From contig CAWCHZ010000002.1 of assembly GCA_963795555.1 (NCBI GenBank), positions 1,116,001-1,180,000 of the forward strand: a stretch of DNA of 64,000 nucleotides. Reading direction: 5' to 3'. The notes under the pieces are model-generated. The model worked only from the letters and a program-made list of their open reading frames with translations. It had not been told where the DNA came from and made no database searches. Made by a program: the position numbers and the translations under genes. This document shows, piece after piece, positions 16,159-25,197 of this stretch. Source of the stretch: CAWCHZ01 sp963795555. Its GTDB lineage: Bacteria; Actinomycetota; Thermoleophilia; Solirubrobacterales; Solirubrobacteraceae. Numbering within the stretch: the first letter of the stretch is position 1; the number at the start of each line of letters is the position of its first letter.

Positions 16159-18462
16159 CTACCTCCCGGCGGCCAGCGTCACATTGACGACGCCCGACTG
16201 CTCGAGCAGCGCGAAGCTCGTCGCGGTGCCGTCGCGCTTGAACTCCAGCGTCACCTTGGCCTTGCCGATGCGCAGGCCGCGCAGCCTTACCGTGCCCAGC
16301 CAGCCGGGCAGCTGCGGGCGCTCGATCCTCACCGCCCGCTGCGGCGCGTGAACCGAGATGCCGAGCAGCGCCTGCAGCAGCTGGAACGGGGCGGCGGCGG
16401 CCCAGGCCTGCGGGACGCAGGCCACGGGGTAGGCGACGAGGGCGGGGTGCTGGGAGCGATCGAAGCCGCAGTAGAGCTCGGGTAGGCGGAAGTAGGGCTC
16501 GGCGGTGCCCACGTCGAAGAGCGCATCGGCGATCTTGACGACCGCATCGTCGTGGCCGTAGCGCTTCAGCCCAGCCGCGATGATCGCGTTGTCGTGCGGC
16601 CAGACCGAGCCGTTGTGATAGCTCATCGGGTTGTACGCGGGGTGATCGCGCGACAGCGTGCGCACCCCCCAGCCGCTGAACATGTCCGGCGCGAGCAGGC
16701 GCTTGGCGACGGCGTCGGCCTTGGACGAGTCGACGATCTCACAGTACAGGCAGTGGCCCGGGTTCGATGTGACGCTCCCCACCTGGCGCTTGTCCCCATC
16801 CAACGCCAGCGCGAACGTTTCCTCCGCGGGCATCCAGAACGCCTCGTTGAACGCCGCGCGCAGCGCCTCGGCCTCCGTGCGCAGCCGCTGGGCCACCTCG
16901 CCGTCGCCGAACGCCTCGTAGACATCGGCGACGGTGCGCTTCGCGCGATAGACATAGCCCTGGGCCTCGACCAGCGCAATCGGCCCCTCGGCGAGGCTGC
17001 CATCGGCGTGCAGCACCGCGTCCTCGGAATCCTTCCAGCCCTGATTGCGCAGCCCGCCGCTGGAGCGCCGCTCGTACTCGATGAACCCGTCGCCGTCGCG
17101 ATCGCCGTGGCGGTCGATCCAGCCCAGCGCCGCGTCGAGCGCCGGGCGCAGCGTGCGCAGCGTCTCGAGATCGCCCGTCCACGCCCAGTAGTCGGCTGCC
17201 CTCATCAGGAAGAGCGGCGTAGCGTCCACGGTTCCGTAGTACGGCGTGTGGGGAATGACGCCCGCGCCGGCCAGCTCGCCGGTGCGCAGCTCATGAGCGA
17301 TCTTGCCTGGCTCGGCGTCGCGCCAGGGGTCGTCGACGGTGGCCTGCAGCTTGGCGAGCACCTGCAGCGCATCGCTCACCAGGCCCGTGTTGAGGACCAG
17401 CGCCTCGCCCGCCGTCACCAGCGCGTCGCGCCCGAACGGCGCGACGTACCACGGGATCCCCGCCGCGACGATCTGACCGCCCGGCGCGGGCATGATCAGC
17501 GCGCGCAGGTCGTCTAGCGAGACGCCGAGCAGCTGGTCGAACAGCTCATTGTCGCTCTGGATCGTTGTGCAGCTCGAACGCCATTGACGCGCAGCCCGGT
17601 CGAGGTTGTCGGCGGCGGTCTCCAGCCGTCGCCGTCGTCGCCGGCTGCCGCCGACGGAAGGCTCGGCCGTCATCAGGACCGTGGTCTCCGAGCGTGGCTC
17701 GAGCGTCAGCTGCCAATCGGCACGGACCTGCGTGGCCAACGCGAGGCTCTGCGGCGCCGGCTCGAGCTCGACCATCGTCGCGCGAAAGACATCATCCTCG
17801 CCGAGGTAGGCGAACGTCACGCCGCGCTGAGTTCGCTTCGGGGCCAGCGCCTGGCCACGCGCGACGCGGCGCGGGAAGCCGCGAATCGCGAACACGTCGG
17901 CGAAGTCGGCGGCCAGCGTCAGCGACAGCGTCGTTGTCACCGGCTCCCCGTGGAAGCTGCGAATGCGCACGAGGTAGTACAGCCGACCCGACCCGATCAT
18001 CAGCTCGCGGCTGATGCTCAGCGCCAGCTGAGGGACCGCGATCGAGCCGTTGCGCAGCGTGGCATTGGTCGAGTCGACGACAGCATGATCGGCGAGCACC
18101 GAATGCGACAGCAGGACCGGCCGAGCGTGACCCACGCTCAGAGCGATCTCCGAGAGGTGGCGCGTGTCGTGGGCATAGAGCCCCTCGTCGGAAAGCATTG
18201 CGGGCACCACATCGCCGTCGGTCCGGGTGCACAGGAACAGCTCACCATCCTTGATCACCAGCAGCCCCTGACGCGCCTCGGCGGGGATCGGTGGCGCGCC
18301 GTGGCGCGGGAACGACTTGGCACGGCCGACCACCTCGAACTCCTCGCCGCGTGGTCCCACGACCTGATGCGGGGAACCAGTCGCCTCTGCTCGCCGGTTG
18401 GGCGCGCGCCGGGATGGCCGCCGTGACCCAGCGGAGTCGTTGGATCGTGCTCGCTCGCTCAT
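16159..18462 (-). CDS. Glycogen-debranching-type amylo-alpha-1,6-glucosidase
   Basis: A 767-residue protein with an N-terminal GDE_N_bis-like beta domain (residues ~60-270; LLVIKDGELFLCTRTDGDVV, LYAHDTRHLS) and a C-terminal (alpha/alpha)6 glycosidase domain (VAAGIPWYVAPFGRDALVTAGEAL, RNQGWKDSEDAVLHADGSLA, PMSYHNGSVWPHDNAIIAAG). The conserved acidic pair positions in GRDAL and WKDSED fit the glycogen-debranching family (GH133-like/MGH). It likely trims alpha-1,6 branches from glycogen or trehalose-related polymers in the cytoplasm. ATG 18462 (MSERARS) is chosen over an upstream in-frame ATG at 18531 that would extend into the region before the next gene. Divergent from a glycosyltransferase gene. 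Confidence 0.9.
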   Translation of the reverse strand: MSERARSNDSAGSRRPSRRAPNRRAEATGSPHQVVGPRGEEFEVVGRAKSFPRHGAPPIPAEARQGLLVIKDGELFLCTRTDGDVVPAMLSDEGLYAHDTRHLSEIALSVGHARPVLLSHSVLADHAVVDSTNATLRNGSIAVPQLALSISRELMIGSGRLYYLVRIRSFHGEPVTTTLSLTLAADFADVFAIRGFPRRVARGQALAPKRTQRGVTFAYLGEDDVFRATMVELEPAPQSLALATQVRADWQLTLEPRSETTVLMTAEPSVGGSRRRRRRLETAADNLDRAARQWRSSCTTIQSDNELFDQLLGVSLDDLRALIMPAPGGQIVAAGIPWYVAPFGRDALVTAGEALVLNTGLVSDALQVLAKLQATVDDPWRDAEPGKIAHELRTGELAGAGVIPHTPYYGTVDATPLFLMRAADYWAWTGDLETLRTLRPALDAALGWIDRHGDRDGDGFIEYERRSSGGLRNQGWKDSEDAVLHADGSLAEGPIALVEAQGYVYRAKRTVADVYEAFGDGEVAQRLRTEAEALRAAFNEAFWMPAEETFALALDGDKRQVGSVTSNPGHCLYCEIVDSSKADAVAKRLLAPDMFSGWGVRTLSRDHPAYNPMSYHNGSVWPHDNAIIAAGLKRYGHDDAVVKIADALFDVGTAEPYFRLPELYCGFDRSQHPALVAYPVACVPQAWAAAAPFQLLQALLGISVHAPQRAVRIERPQLPGWLGTVRLRGLRIGKAKVTLEFKRDGTATSFALLEQSGVVNVTLAAGR

Positions 18463-18652
18463 CGCAGTCCAGCTCGATCGTACGGGGCGCTGCCGACAGG
18501 GCGTGGCCGCTGCGGCTGACTGCCTACGCACGTGCCGTACGATCGACGGATGATCGCGCCGGCCGCGGAGCGCAGGATCGTTGGGGTGTGGCGCGTCGTT
18601 GGAAGATCGGCGATAGCTTGCTGGCGACCTCGGTGATCGAGCTCGAGCCGCG

Positions 18653-19948
18653 ATGACGCCACCATCCAGTACGAAGGTCTCCCCTCCGTCGAAGGTCTCC
18701 CCTCCGTCGGCGAGTACGAAGGTCTCCTTTCCGTCGAAGGTCTCCCCTCCGTCGGCGAGTAAGCGGGCGAGGCCGCTGCGGGTGGCGATGATCGCGCCGC
18801 CGTGGATACCCGTGCCGCCACCGGCCTACGGGGGGATCGAGGCGGTCGTGGCGCTGCTCTGCGACGAGCTGATCGCGCGCGGCCACGGTGTGACACTGTT
18901 CGCGGCGCCGGGCAGTCGCTCGGCGGCGCGTATCTGTGCGCCACTGGAGAGCGCGCATCCCGATCGGATCGGCAGCTCGCTGCTTGAGGCCGACCATGTC
19001 AACGCCGCCTACGACGCGATCGAGCAGGCCGCGGCGGACGGCCGGCCCTTCGATGTCGTCCATGACCACTCAGGCTTCACCGCCGTGGCAATGGCTCACC
19101 GCTTGTCAGTCCCGGTGATCCACACGCTCCACGGCGCGTTCGGCGAGCACACCAGCCGCTTCTATGCGCGCCACGGCCACAAGGCCCACCTCGTCGCCCT
19201 CAGCAGCTCCCAGCGCGACCATGCGCCCGCCGGCCTACGCATCCAAGCGGTGATACCGAATCCGGTACGCGTCGACGACTGGCCGTTCGAGCAGGCCAAG
19301 GACGATTACCTGCTGTGGGTCGGGCGCATGGATCCGGTCAAGGGCGCGCACCGGGCGATCGCGGTGGCACGTCGCGCCGGGACGCCTCTGCTGCTGGCCG
19401 GTCCGATCCAGCCGGGGCAGGAGCACTACTTCGACAGCGAGATCGCGCCACAGCTCGACGGCGAGCGGATCCGCTACCTCGGCGAGATTGGCGGCGCCGA
19501 GCGCAAGCGGCTGTTCGCCCGGGCACGGGGCCTGCTGATGCCGATCCGCTGGCCCGAGCCGTTTGGCATGGTGATGGTCGAGGCGCTGGCGTGCGGCACA
19601 CCCGTGCTGGTCTTCCCAGAGGGTGCGGGAAGAGAGATCGTGATCGACGGCGAGAACGGCTTTCATGTCGACGACGAGCATCAGATGACGGAGGCGATCC
19701 CGTTGCTGGGGCAGATCTCCCCTTGGCGTTGCCGCGAGAGCGTCGCGGGGCGCTACGACGCCGCGGTCATCGCCGCGAGCTACGAGTCCGCCTACCGGCT
19801 CGCGATCGACCGCGCATCCGCCTGGCGGCGGCCTTCCGCTCGGCGCGCGCCGGCGCGAGAGGACGCCCTCCCACTGGCGGGCGGCGCGATCCAGGCGGCC
19901 AGCCGCTCCGATCCGCGTGTTGAGCGCATCGGAGCGATGACCAGATGA
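18653..19948 (+). CDS. Family 4 glycosyltransferase
   Basis: A 431-residue GT-B enzyme. After a repeat-rich N-terminal tail (residues 6-36, two copies of a 15-residue Ser/Pro/Lys unit), the catalytic part begins LRVAMIAPPWIPVPPPAYGG with the Gly-rich loop of GT4 enzymes. The C-terminal domain has LLWVGRMDPVKGAHRAI and PFGMVMVEALACGTPVLVF with the E-x7-E motif that binds the nucleotide sugar. Donor and acceptor are unknown; similar genes often act in trehalose, glycan or glycolipid synthesis. The tail encoded by 18668-18757 is low-complexity and could be dispensable; a start downstream of the repeat at ATG 18788 would cut into the first strand, so the 18653 start is kept. Divergent from the debranching enzyme, possibly a glycan-metabolism pair. 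Confidence 0.88.
   Translation: MTPPSSTKVSPPSKVSPPSASTKVSFPSKVSPPSASKRARPLRVAMIAPPWIPVPPPAYGGIEAVVALLCDELIARGHGVTLFAAPGSRSAARICAPLESAHPDRIGSSLLEADHVNAAYDAIEQAAADGRPFDVVHDHSGFTAVAMAHRLSVPVIHTLHGAFGEHTSRFYARHGHKAHLVALSSSQRDHAPAGLRIQAVIPNPVRVDDWPFEQAKDDYLLWVGRMDPVKGAHRAIAVARRAGTPLLLAGPIQPGQEHYFDSEIAPQLDGERIRYLGEIGGAERKRLFARARGLLMPIRWPEPFGMVMVEALACGTPVLVFPEGAGREIVIDGENGFHVDDEHQMTEAIPLLGQISPWRCRESVAGRYDAAVIAASYESAYRLAIDRASAWRRPSARRAPAREDALPLAGGAIQAASRSDPRVERIGAMTR
18668..18757 (+). repeat. Two 45-bp in-frame tandem units in the glycosyltransferase N-terminus
   Basis: Units 18668-18712 and 18713-18757 differ at two bases; each contains two copies of the 18-mer AAGGTCTCCCCTCCGTCG. They encode STKVSPPSKVSPPSA twice (one Pro changed to Phe). 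Confidence 0.95.
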
Positions 19949-20068
19949 GCCCACGGATCGACACTACGAGACCTTGGGTCCACAGCACAGAGCTGGACAA
20001 GCGCAGATCCTCTGCCCGGCCGGCGGCCACCGCCACTCGGTGCTCGTTGACCTCGCGACAGCGTTCGC

Positions 20069-21898
20069 TCACGGCCGCCCGGATTGCCGGTATATCGGAG
20101 GACTGAGCTCCGCGGCGACGGCGCGCGCACGCGCGTCGACCGCCAGCGCGCTGGCCACCTGCTCGCGCAGCGCCACGAGCTCACGGCGGCGGGCCAGCAG
20201 CCGCACGGCCATGCCGACCGTGATCAGGAAGGCGATCAGCCCGGCGACGGCGCCGAAGATCTGCAGCGACGAGCTGGCCGGGTGGGTGATCGGCCGCTGC
20301 AGCGGTGAGATCGCGACGGGCTCCGACGAGGTCCCGGGAGGCGCTGGGCCCGGTGTGCCCACCTGCTGGCTCTGCTCGGCGATCGCCAGCATATCGGCGT
20401 TGGGGACGTCGTCGGTCAGCGTGTTGCGCACCCAGTAGACAGCCCCGCCCTCATACCAGGCGACCATCCGCAGGCTCGAGCCCTCGTAGTACAGGTAGTA
20501 GGTCCGCGCCCCGACCCGCACGCTCTGCTCGGGCCGGTCGAACATCGGTGCGTTGGTCCAGTTCGTGCCCTGCACGTCGTAGTACTGGCCGACCAGCCCG
20601 CGGCTGACGACCACCACGTAGGCACGATGCAGGACGCCGTTTGGGTCGCGGATCGAGTAGATGTGCAGGTAGTCGGGATCGGCGCCGGCGAACTGCTCGC
20701 GCAGGCGTGGATACTCCAGCCCGAACGGAAGGCCTGGCGCTGAGGCCTGCGCCTGCGCCAGCGCCGACGATGGGGTTGGGATCAGCCCCAGGCCGGCGAT
20801 CGTGCGCCGGCGCCCCAACCGGCGTGCCAGCACCGCGGTGCGGTGCTTGGGCGGGACCGGATTGCCGTTGAGGAACTGGTCGACGGTGGCGTTGATCTGC
20901 GCCGGGGTGGCGGTGTCGTAGGTGGCGAGCAGGTTGGCCTGGAAGTGGACCTGGCGCACGGGACGCCCGGCCGACTGGATCAACAGCGTCACCAGATCGA
21001 GCAGGCCCTGGGTGCTGTGCAGCGCCGGGTCTGTCTGCACCGCTTGACCGAAGATCCGCTCGAACTTGTGCGGATCGGATGCCAGCGCCGAGCTGAACTG
21101 CTTCTTGACGTCGAGCATGAAGCTCTGGTTGCGAGCGTCGCGAATCAGCGACGTGTCGCCGTGGCGATAGCTGACGAACTCGAGCGCCTGCCTGCCGCAC
21201 AGGCGCTGATAGCCGGGCTGCAGGTTGATCTCCTGGTACTGCTCGAGCGAATTGACGTTGGAGTGGTAGTAGCGGCGGTCGATCGTCGAGTAGACGCAGC
21301 CCAGCTCGTCGACCGCCCGCTTGAAGTGGCCGAAGTCGACGACGATCACGTGGTTGACCGCCAGGCCCAGCACGCGCTTGATCGTCTCGGTCATCAGCTG
21401 GGTGCCGCCGAGCGTGTAGGCGTAGTTGATGCGGTTGGTCACCGGCGGCCCGTTGCGCGGGCGGATCGTGACCCACAGCTCGCGCGGGATCGAGAGCATC
21501 GAGATCCACGGCTTGCTCGAGTCGAAGCGGATCAGCAGCATCTCGTTGGAATGCGAGGGGACCGCGTGGTGGTAGTAGCGCGTCAGCGCGCGGCGGTCGT
21601 CGCCGACCAGCAGGAGCGTCTGCGGCGCGCCGGCCGAGGCGCTCGCGAGCGTGCCCGGGGCGACGCTGAGGCTGGGGTTCTGGTTGATCGCCGTGCGCAG
21701 CGTGACGATCTCGCCCCGGATCAGCGCGACGACGACGACGGCGCTCGCCAGCACGACGAGCAGCGCCCCCACGACCATGCGCAGCGTCGGCGACCAGCGG
21801 GCGCGCCGTGGCTGCTGGGGCGCCGCGCCCCCGTGGTGAGCGGCCGTGATCTGGGCATGCGGCACCGCGACGGCGCCTGGCTGCTTGCGGGTCGTCAT
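20069..21898 (-). CDS. LytR-CpsA-Psr (LCP) family cell-wall ligase
   Basis: A 609-residue protein with a cytoplasmic N-terminus, one membrane anchor (residues ~40-62, LRMVVGALLVVLASAVVVVALI), the extracellular LCP domain, and a second membrane segment near residue 555 followed by a coiled tail. LCP motifs are clear: TLLLVGDDRR, NEMLLIRFDSS, ISMLSIPRELWVTI, TNRINYAY, and SYRHGDTSLIRDARNQ with the arginines that bind the polyprenyl pyrophosphate. LCP enzymes move glycopolymers from lipid carriers onto peptidoglycan. The second C-terminal membrane helix is unusual for the family. It may be the last gene of the dtxR-nramp transcription unit, 96 bp downstream of the small membrane protein gene. 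Confidence 0.9.
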   Translation of the reverse strand: MTTRKQPGAVAVPHAQITAAHHGGAAPQQPRRARWSPTLRMVVGALLVVLASAVVVVALIRGEIVTLRTAINQNPSLSVAPGTLASASAGAPQTLLLVGDDRRALTRYYHHAVPSHSNEMLLIRFDSSKPWISMLSIPRELWVTIRPRNGPPVTNRINYAYTLGGTQLMTETIKRVLGLAVNHVIVVDFGHFKRAVDELGCVYSTIDRRYYHSNVNSLEQYQEINLQPGYQRLCGRQALEFVSYRHGDTSLIRDARNQSFMLDVKKQFSSALASDPHKFERIFGQAVQTDPALHSTQGLLDLVTLLIQSAGRPVRQVHFQANLLATYDTATPAQINATVDQFLNGNPVPPKHRTAVLARRLGRRRTIAGLGLIPTPSSALAQAQASAPGLPFGLEYPRLREQFAGADPDYLHIYSIRDPNGVLHRAYVVVVSRGLVGQYYDVQGTNWTNAPMFDRPEQSVRVGARTYYLYYEGSSLRMVAWYEGGAVYWVRNTLTDDVPNADMLAIAEQSQQVGTPGPAPPGTSSEPVAISPLQRPITHPASSSLQIFGAVAGLIAFLITVGMAVRLLARRRELVALREQVASALAVDARARAVAAELSPPIYRQSGRP

Positions 21899-21994
21899 CC
21901 CAGCCTCGGCATGATGGCAGCCCGTGCCGCTGGGTCGTTCAGCCGTGCCCGCGCCCGCACGGGGACTGTGCGCCGCTCCGCTGGTCCGCGCCGC

Positions 21995-22339
21995 TCAGCT
22001 GCCGAGCTGCGCCACGAACGTATAGACGACCATCGCGCTCACGACCAGCACGAACACGCGCAGCGCCCACAGCGCTGCGCTCGCGCAGGCGCTGAGACGC
22101 GCTGGCGGGATCGGACGTAGCTTGTCGGTGACCAGCTGATCGCGCTCGAGGAACATGACCAGCTCCTCGTCCGAGGCGGAGGCATCCGCAGGCCTGTCCG
22201 GGACGCCGACACCGTCGGCAGGCGTGGCTGGGACGCCGACACCGTCGGCAGGCGTGGCCGGGACGCCGACACCGTTTGCACGCACGCCAGCCAGCTGCTC
22301 GTCGGCAGCCCACCCACTGGAGCTCGTCGACCTAGCCAT
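21995..22339 (-). CDS. Small single-helix membrane protein with GVGVPATPAD repeats
   Basis: A 114-residue protein of unknown function. Residues ~23-52 are three tandem copies of a ten-residue unit (GVGVPATPAD, last one altered). Residues 57-75 are acidic/charged (DEELVMFLERDQLVTDKLRP) and a membrane helix lies at residues ~88-108 (ALWALRVFVLVVSAMVVYTFVA). The start ATG overlaps the end of the Nramp-like gene by 8 bp, so it is translated from the same mRNA. Such a position suggests an accessory to the transporter, but this is only inference. Confidence 0.65.
   Translation of the reverse strand: MARSTSSSGWAADEQLAGVRANGVGVPATPADGVGVPATPADGVGVPDRPADASASDEELVMFLERDQLVTDKLRPIPPARLSACASAALWALRVFVLVVSAMVVYTFVAQLGS
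22201..22281 (-). repeat. 30-bp in-frame tandem repeat (2.7 copies)
   Basis: Period 30: 22201-22230, 22231-22260 and a partial 22261-22281. It encodes the GVGVPATPAD units of the small membrane protein. Confidence 0.95.
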
Positions 22340-23711
22340 GGATCAGGTGGGTGACCTGCAGGAAGGAGTCGATCCCGTAGGCGGCGCCGCAGATCGAGAC
22401 GAACGCCACGATCAGGATCGCCAGTCGGTTGGTCGAGGCCTTGTTGACCCATCTGCCCATCAGCGCGCGGTCGTTGGCAAGCATCACCAAGAACACCAGT
22501 GTCACGGGCAGCAGCACGGTGGCGAGCACGTTGGCGTTGAGCGCGATCGACAGCAGCGGCGCGCCGGGGATCAGGATGATCGCGGCCGCGATCAGCGCCA
22601 CGGCGACGTTCGCGCCGTAGAAGAGCATCGCCCGGCGAGGAGCGTTGTTGAAGCTGCTCGCCCTACCGATGCACTCGCCGGCGGCATAGCCGGTGCTGGC
22701 GGAGATCGTCAGGATCGCAACCGCGCCGGCCTCGATCAGCCCCAGCGCGAACACCGTCCCAACGGCACCGCCGGAGATGGAGCGCAGCGCGCCGGGAAAG
22801 CCGGCGCCGGCGAGTCCCTGGATGCCCGCTCCGCCGCGACTGGCCAGGGCGGTGCCGGCGATCAGCGCCCCGCAGCCGAACAGCGCCGCCAGCGCGCCAC
22901 CGAGCAGCGTATCGATCCGCCCGTGGCGCAGATCCTGCGGCGTGAGGCCCTTGTCGGCGGACGCGCTCTGCTGGAAGAAGATCATCCACGGGGTGACCGT
23001 GGCGCCGATCGTCGACGCGAGCAGCAGCAGCAGCGTGTTGAAGCCGCCACCCGGGAACGGCGAGAACGTGACGATGCTGTGACCGACGGCGCCCCAGTGC
23101 GGCTTGACCATGATCGCGGCTGCCAAGAACAGGCCGTTGAAGATCGCCAGGCCGAGCACGATCCGCTCCCAGCGCCAGTAGCGCCCGCCGCTGACGGTGA
23201 AGACAACCAGCGCGATCCCGAGCGTCGCTGCCACGCCCGCACCCAGGTGGAAGTAGGCCAGCCCGACGCGGATCGCGACGAACTCTGCGATCAGCGTGAC
23301 GAGGTTGGTCAGCAGCAGGTCGCCCGCCGCAAACCAGCCCCACACGGCTCCGAAGCGCTGCAGCACGAGCTGCCCGTAGCCGCGATGCGTGACGGCTCCC
23401 ACGCGCATGCACATCTCCTGACAGACGATCGCCATCGCAAACGTCACGATCACGAACGGCAGGAAGAAGCCCAGGCCATACCTGGCCCCGGTTGTCGCGT
23501 AGGAGATCATGCTCGGCCCGTCGTTCTCGCCGAGCATCGCAAGCATCCCCGGCCCGATGAGCAGCCAGGCCAGATGCCAGCGCCGGCCGCCGAGCCGAGC
23601 GTGGTGCACACGCGAGCGATCGCGCGAGCGCGCGCTGTCCTCGTGGGTTAGGGCCGGCAGCGACGCGACGACGCCGATCGCCTCGGCCTGTCCGATCGGC
23701 GCTGAGCTCAT
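22332..23711 (-). CDS. Nramp-related divalent metal transporter with altered metal-site motifs
   Basis: A 459-residue, 11-12-helix carrier. Overall order and sequence (WHLAWLLIGPGMLAMLGENDGPSMISYATTGARYG in helix 1, QEMCMRVGAVTHRGYG after helix 2, TVTPWMIFFQQSASADKGL in helix 6) place it in the Nramp superfamily. In classical Mn/Fe Nramps helix 1 carries DPGN and helix 6 MPH; here these positions read ENDGP and TPW, so the metal-binding Met and the DPGN Asp/Asn pattern are changed, as in Nramp-related branches with other specificity. The ATG overlaps the stop of a DtxR-type regulator (ATGA), implying metal-dependent control. Substrate (Mn, Fe or Mg) is uncertain. Confidence 0.85.
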   Translation of the reverse strand: MSSAPIGQAEAIGVVASLPALTHEDSARSRDRSRVHHARLGGRRWHLAWLLIGPGMLAMLGENDGPSMISYATTGARYGLGFFLPFVIVTFAMAIVCQEMCMRVGAVTHRGYGQLVLQRFGAVWGWFAAGDLLLTNLVTLIAEFVAIRVGLAYFHLGAGVAATLGIALVVFTVSGGRYWRWERIVLGLAIFNGLFLAAAIMVKPHWGAVGHSIVTFSPFPGGGFNTLLLLLASTIGATVTPWMIFFQQSASADKGLTPQDLRHGRIDTLLGGALAALFGCGALIAGTALASRGGAGIQGLAGAGFPGALRSISGGAVGTVFALGLIEAGAVAILTISASTGYAAGECIGRASSFNNAPRRAMLFYGANVAVALIAAAIILIPGAPLLSIALNANVLATVLLPVTLVFLVMLANDRALMGRWVNKASTNRLAILIVAFVSICGAAYGIDSFLQVTHLIHG

Positions 23712-24391
23712 CGCCGCGGCTCCTCGACCTGGACGCGCATCGCCGCCGCGAGCTGACCGCCCAGCGGCTGCTCGCGCTCGCCGAAGCGGACGAACAGCGG
23801 GCCACCGAACGGCTGGCGGTCGACGACCTCGAGCTCGTCGCCGAGCGAGATCTCATGCTCGGTCAGGTAGCGCAGCTTGGCCGGATCGGAGTCCGACACC
23901 CGCACGAAACGCCCGCGCACGCCGATCGGCAGATCCGCGAGGCTGTAGGTCGTACCCTCCTCGATCTCCAGCCCCTCGCTGGGGATCGGATCGCCGTGGG
24001 GGTCGATCCTCGGATGGCCGAGGCGAGCGGCGATCAACCGCTCGAGCTCGTGCGAGAGGACGTGCTCGAGCACTTCGGCCTCCGCGTGGACCCGGTCCCA
24101 GGGCATCCCGAGCTCCTCGGCGAGGAACAGCTCGAGCAGGCGGTGGTGCCGGAGGACCTCAAGCGCGACCTCGCGGCCATGCTCGGTCAGCCGTACGCCG
24201 CGGTAGGGCTCGTGCTCCACCACGCCGAGCTCGGCGAGCTTGCGCACCATCCCCGACACCGAGCCCGCGGTGACACCGAGGCGCGCGGCGAGATCATTCG
24301 TCGACACCGCCGCCCCGCCGCGGGCCTCGAGCACGTAGACCGCCTTGGCGTAGTCCTGAACGGACGTGGAAATAGAGTCGAACGCCGCCAC
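23708..24391 (-). CDS. DtxR/MntR-family metal-dependent repressor
   Basis: A 227-residue regulator in three parts: winged helix (STSVQDYAKAVYVLEARGG, TNDLAARLGVTAGSVSGMVRKLAELGVVEHEP), a metal-binding and dimerisation domain rich in His/Glu/Cys-free ligands (RHHRLLELFLAEELGMPWDRVHAEAEVLEHVLS, RLGHPRIDPHGDPIP) and a C-terminal FeoA/SH3-like domain (LGDELEVVDRQPFGG). It lacks the Cys102-type ligand of DtxR, more like Mn-sensing members. GTG at 24391 is the start; an ATG two bases away is in another frame. It heads the operon with the Nramp-like carrier and likely represses it when metal is plentiful. Confidence 0.92.
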   Translation of the reverse strand: MAAFDSISTSVQDYAKAVYVLEARGGAAVSTNDLAARLGVTAGSVSGMVRKLAELGVVEHEPYRGVRLTEHGREVALEVLRHHRLLELFLAEELGMPWDRVHAEAEVLEHVLSHELERLIAARLGHPRIDPHGDPIPSEGLEIEEGTTYSLADLPIGVRGRFVRVSDSDPAKLRYLTEHEISLGDELEVVDRQPFGGPLFVRFGEREQPLGGQLAAAMRVQVEEPRR

Positions 24392-24398
24392 ATATCAA

Positions 24399-24427
24399 AG
24401 TTTGGCGTGCGAAAAAAATATGTCAAG
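24399..24427 (-). promoter_or_regulatory. dtxR promoter with candidate metal-repressor operator
   Basis: On the minus strand TTGACA (24427-24422) is a perfect -35; 17 bp later lies CAAACT (24404-24399), 7 bases before the GTG, consistent with a leaderless message. The plus-strand bases 24401-24414 (TTTGGCGTGCGAAA) form the dyad TTTnGCnnGCnAAA, 10 of 14 positions symmetric, inside the spacer. The -35 overlaps the stop codon of the upstream HAD gene. Autoregulation by the DtxR-type protein is plausible. Confidence 0.45.
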
Positions 24428-25094
24428 GGGAAGCGGCGAGCAGCGCATCCTCGAGGCGCTCACGCAACTCGGCGATCGACTCGAGCACCGCCACGGCGCC
24501 CGCGTCCTCCAGCTCGGCCGCGGAGAACCCGCCCGTCAGCACGGCGATCGTCGGCACGCCCGCGCGCCGCGCGGCCTCGACGTCCCACGGGCTGTCGCCG
24601 ACCATCACCGCGGACGACGGGCCGTTGCGCCCCAGCTTCGCCAGCGCGGCCTTCACGAGATCGGGCGCCGGCTTGGTCCGCTCGACGTCACCGGAGCTGG
24701 TCCAGCCATCGACCAGCTCGCGCGCGTCGAGCAGGTCGAGGTAGTGGTCGACCTCTCGCGGCTGGGCGGAGGTGGCGAGGATCACCGCGCGACCGGAAGA
24801 CTTGAGATCGGCGATCAGCTCGCGGGCGCCCTCGAACGCGCTGATCGTCTGGATGGCCGCGAGGTAGAGCGTGCCGTGGGCCGCACGCAGCTGATCGCCC
24901 CGACGGCGCTCGACCTGCTCGCCGGCAACAGCCGCCACGAATTGGTCGCCGCCCATGCCAATGTGACGGTGCACCCGCCACACCGGCACGACAAGATCGT
25001 GTTCGCGGAAGGCCATGTACCACGCCAGCGCGTGGTGGTAGTTGGTGTCGACGAGCGTGCCGTCGACGTCGAGGATCACCGCCTGACGCGTCAA
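24423..25094 (-). CDS. HAD-superfamily hydrolase (phosphoglycolate-phosphatase-like)
   Basis: A 223-residue phosphatase of HAD subfamily IA. Motif I is VILDVDGTLVD (nucleophile Asp and the acid two residues on), motif II VILATSA, motif III Lys in ERTKPAPDLV, and motif IV VMVGDSPWDVEAARRAG. A helical cap lies between residues ~20 and 90. The substrate is unknown; similar proteins hydrolyse phosphoglycolate or beta-phosphoglucomutase-type sugars. A TTG at 25094 is used as start (MTRQAVILD); the internal GTG at 25079 is an alternative. It sits between a terminator (upstream) and the dtxR promoter. Confidence 0.9.
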   Translation of the reverse strand: MTRQAVILDVDGTLVDTNYHHALAWYMAFREHDLVVPVWRVHRHIGMGGDQFVAAVAGEQVERRRGDQLRAAHGTLYLAAIQTISAFEGARELIADLKSSGRAVILATSAQPREVDHYLDLLDARELVDGWTSSGDVERTKPAPDLVKAALAKLGRNGPSSAVMVGDSPWDVEAARRAGVPTIAVLTGGFSAAELEDAGAVAVLESIAELRERLEDALLAASP

Positions 25095-25125
25095 CTCGCT
25101 GGCCGGCTACCCGTGCTGACCGATC

Positions 25126-25151
25126 GAAAAACGCGGGCATTCAGCCCGCGT
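25126..25151 (-). terminator. Intrinsic terminator of the GNAT gene
   Basis: On the minus strand ACGCGGGC, loop TGAAT, GCCCGCGT (25151-25131) is followed by TTTT, a textbook rho-independent terminator, 46 bases after the GNAT stop. Confidence 0.8.
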
Positions 25152-25197
25152 CGCGGGCCGACGTCACAGACGCGGTCGCAACCGACGCCGTGGCGCC

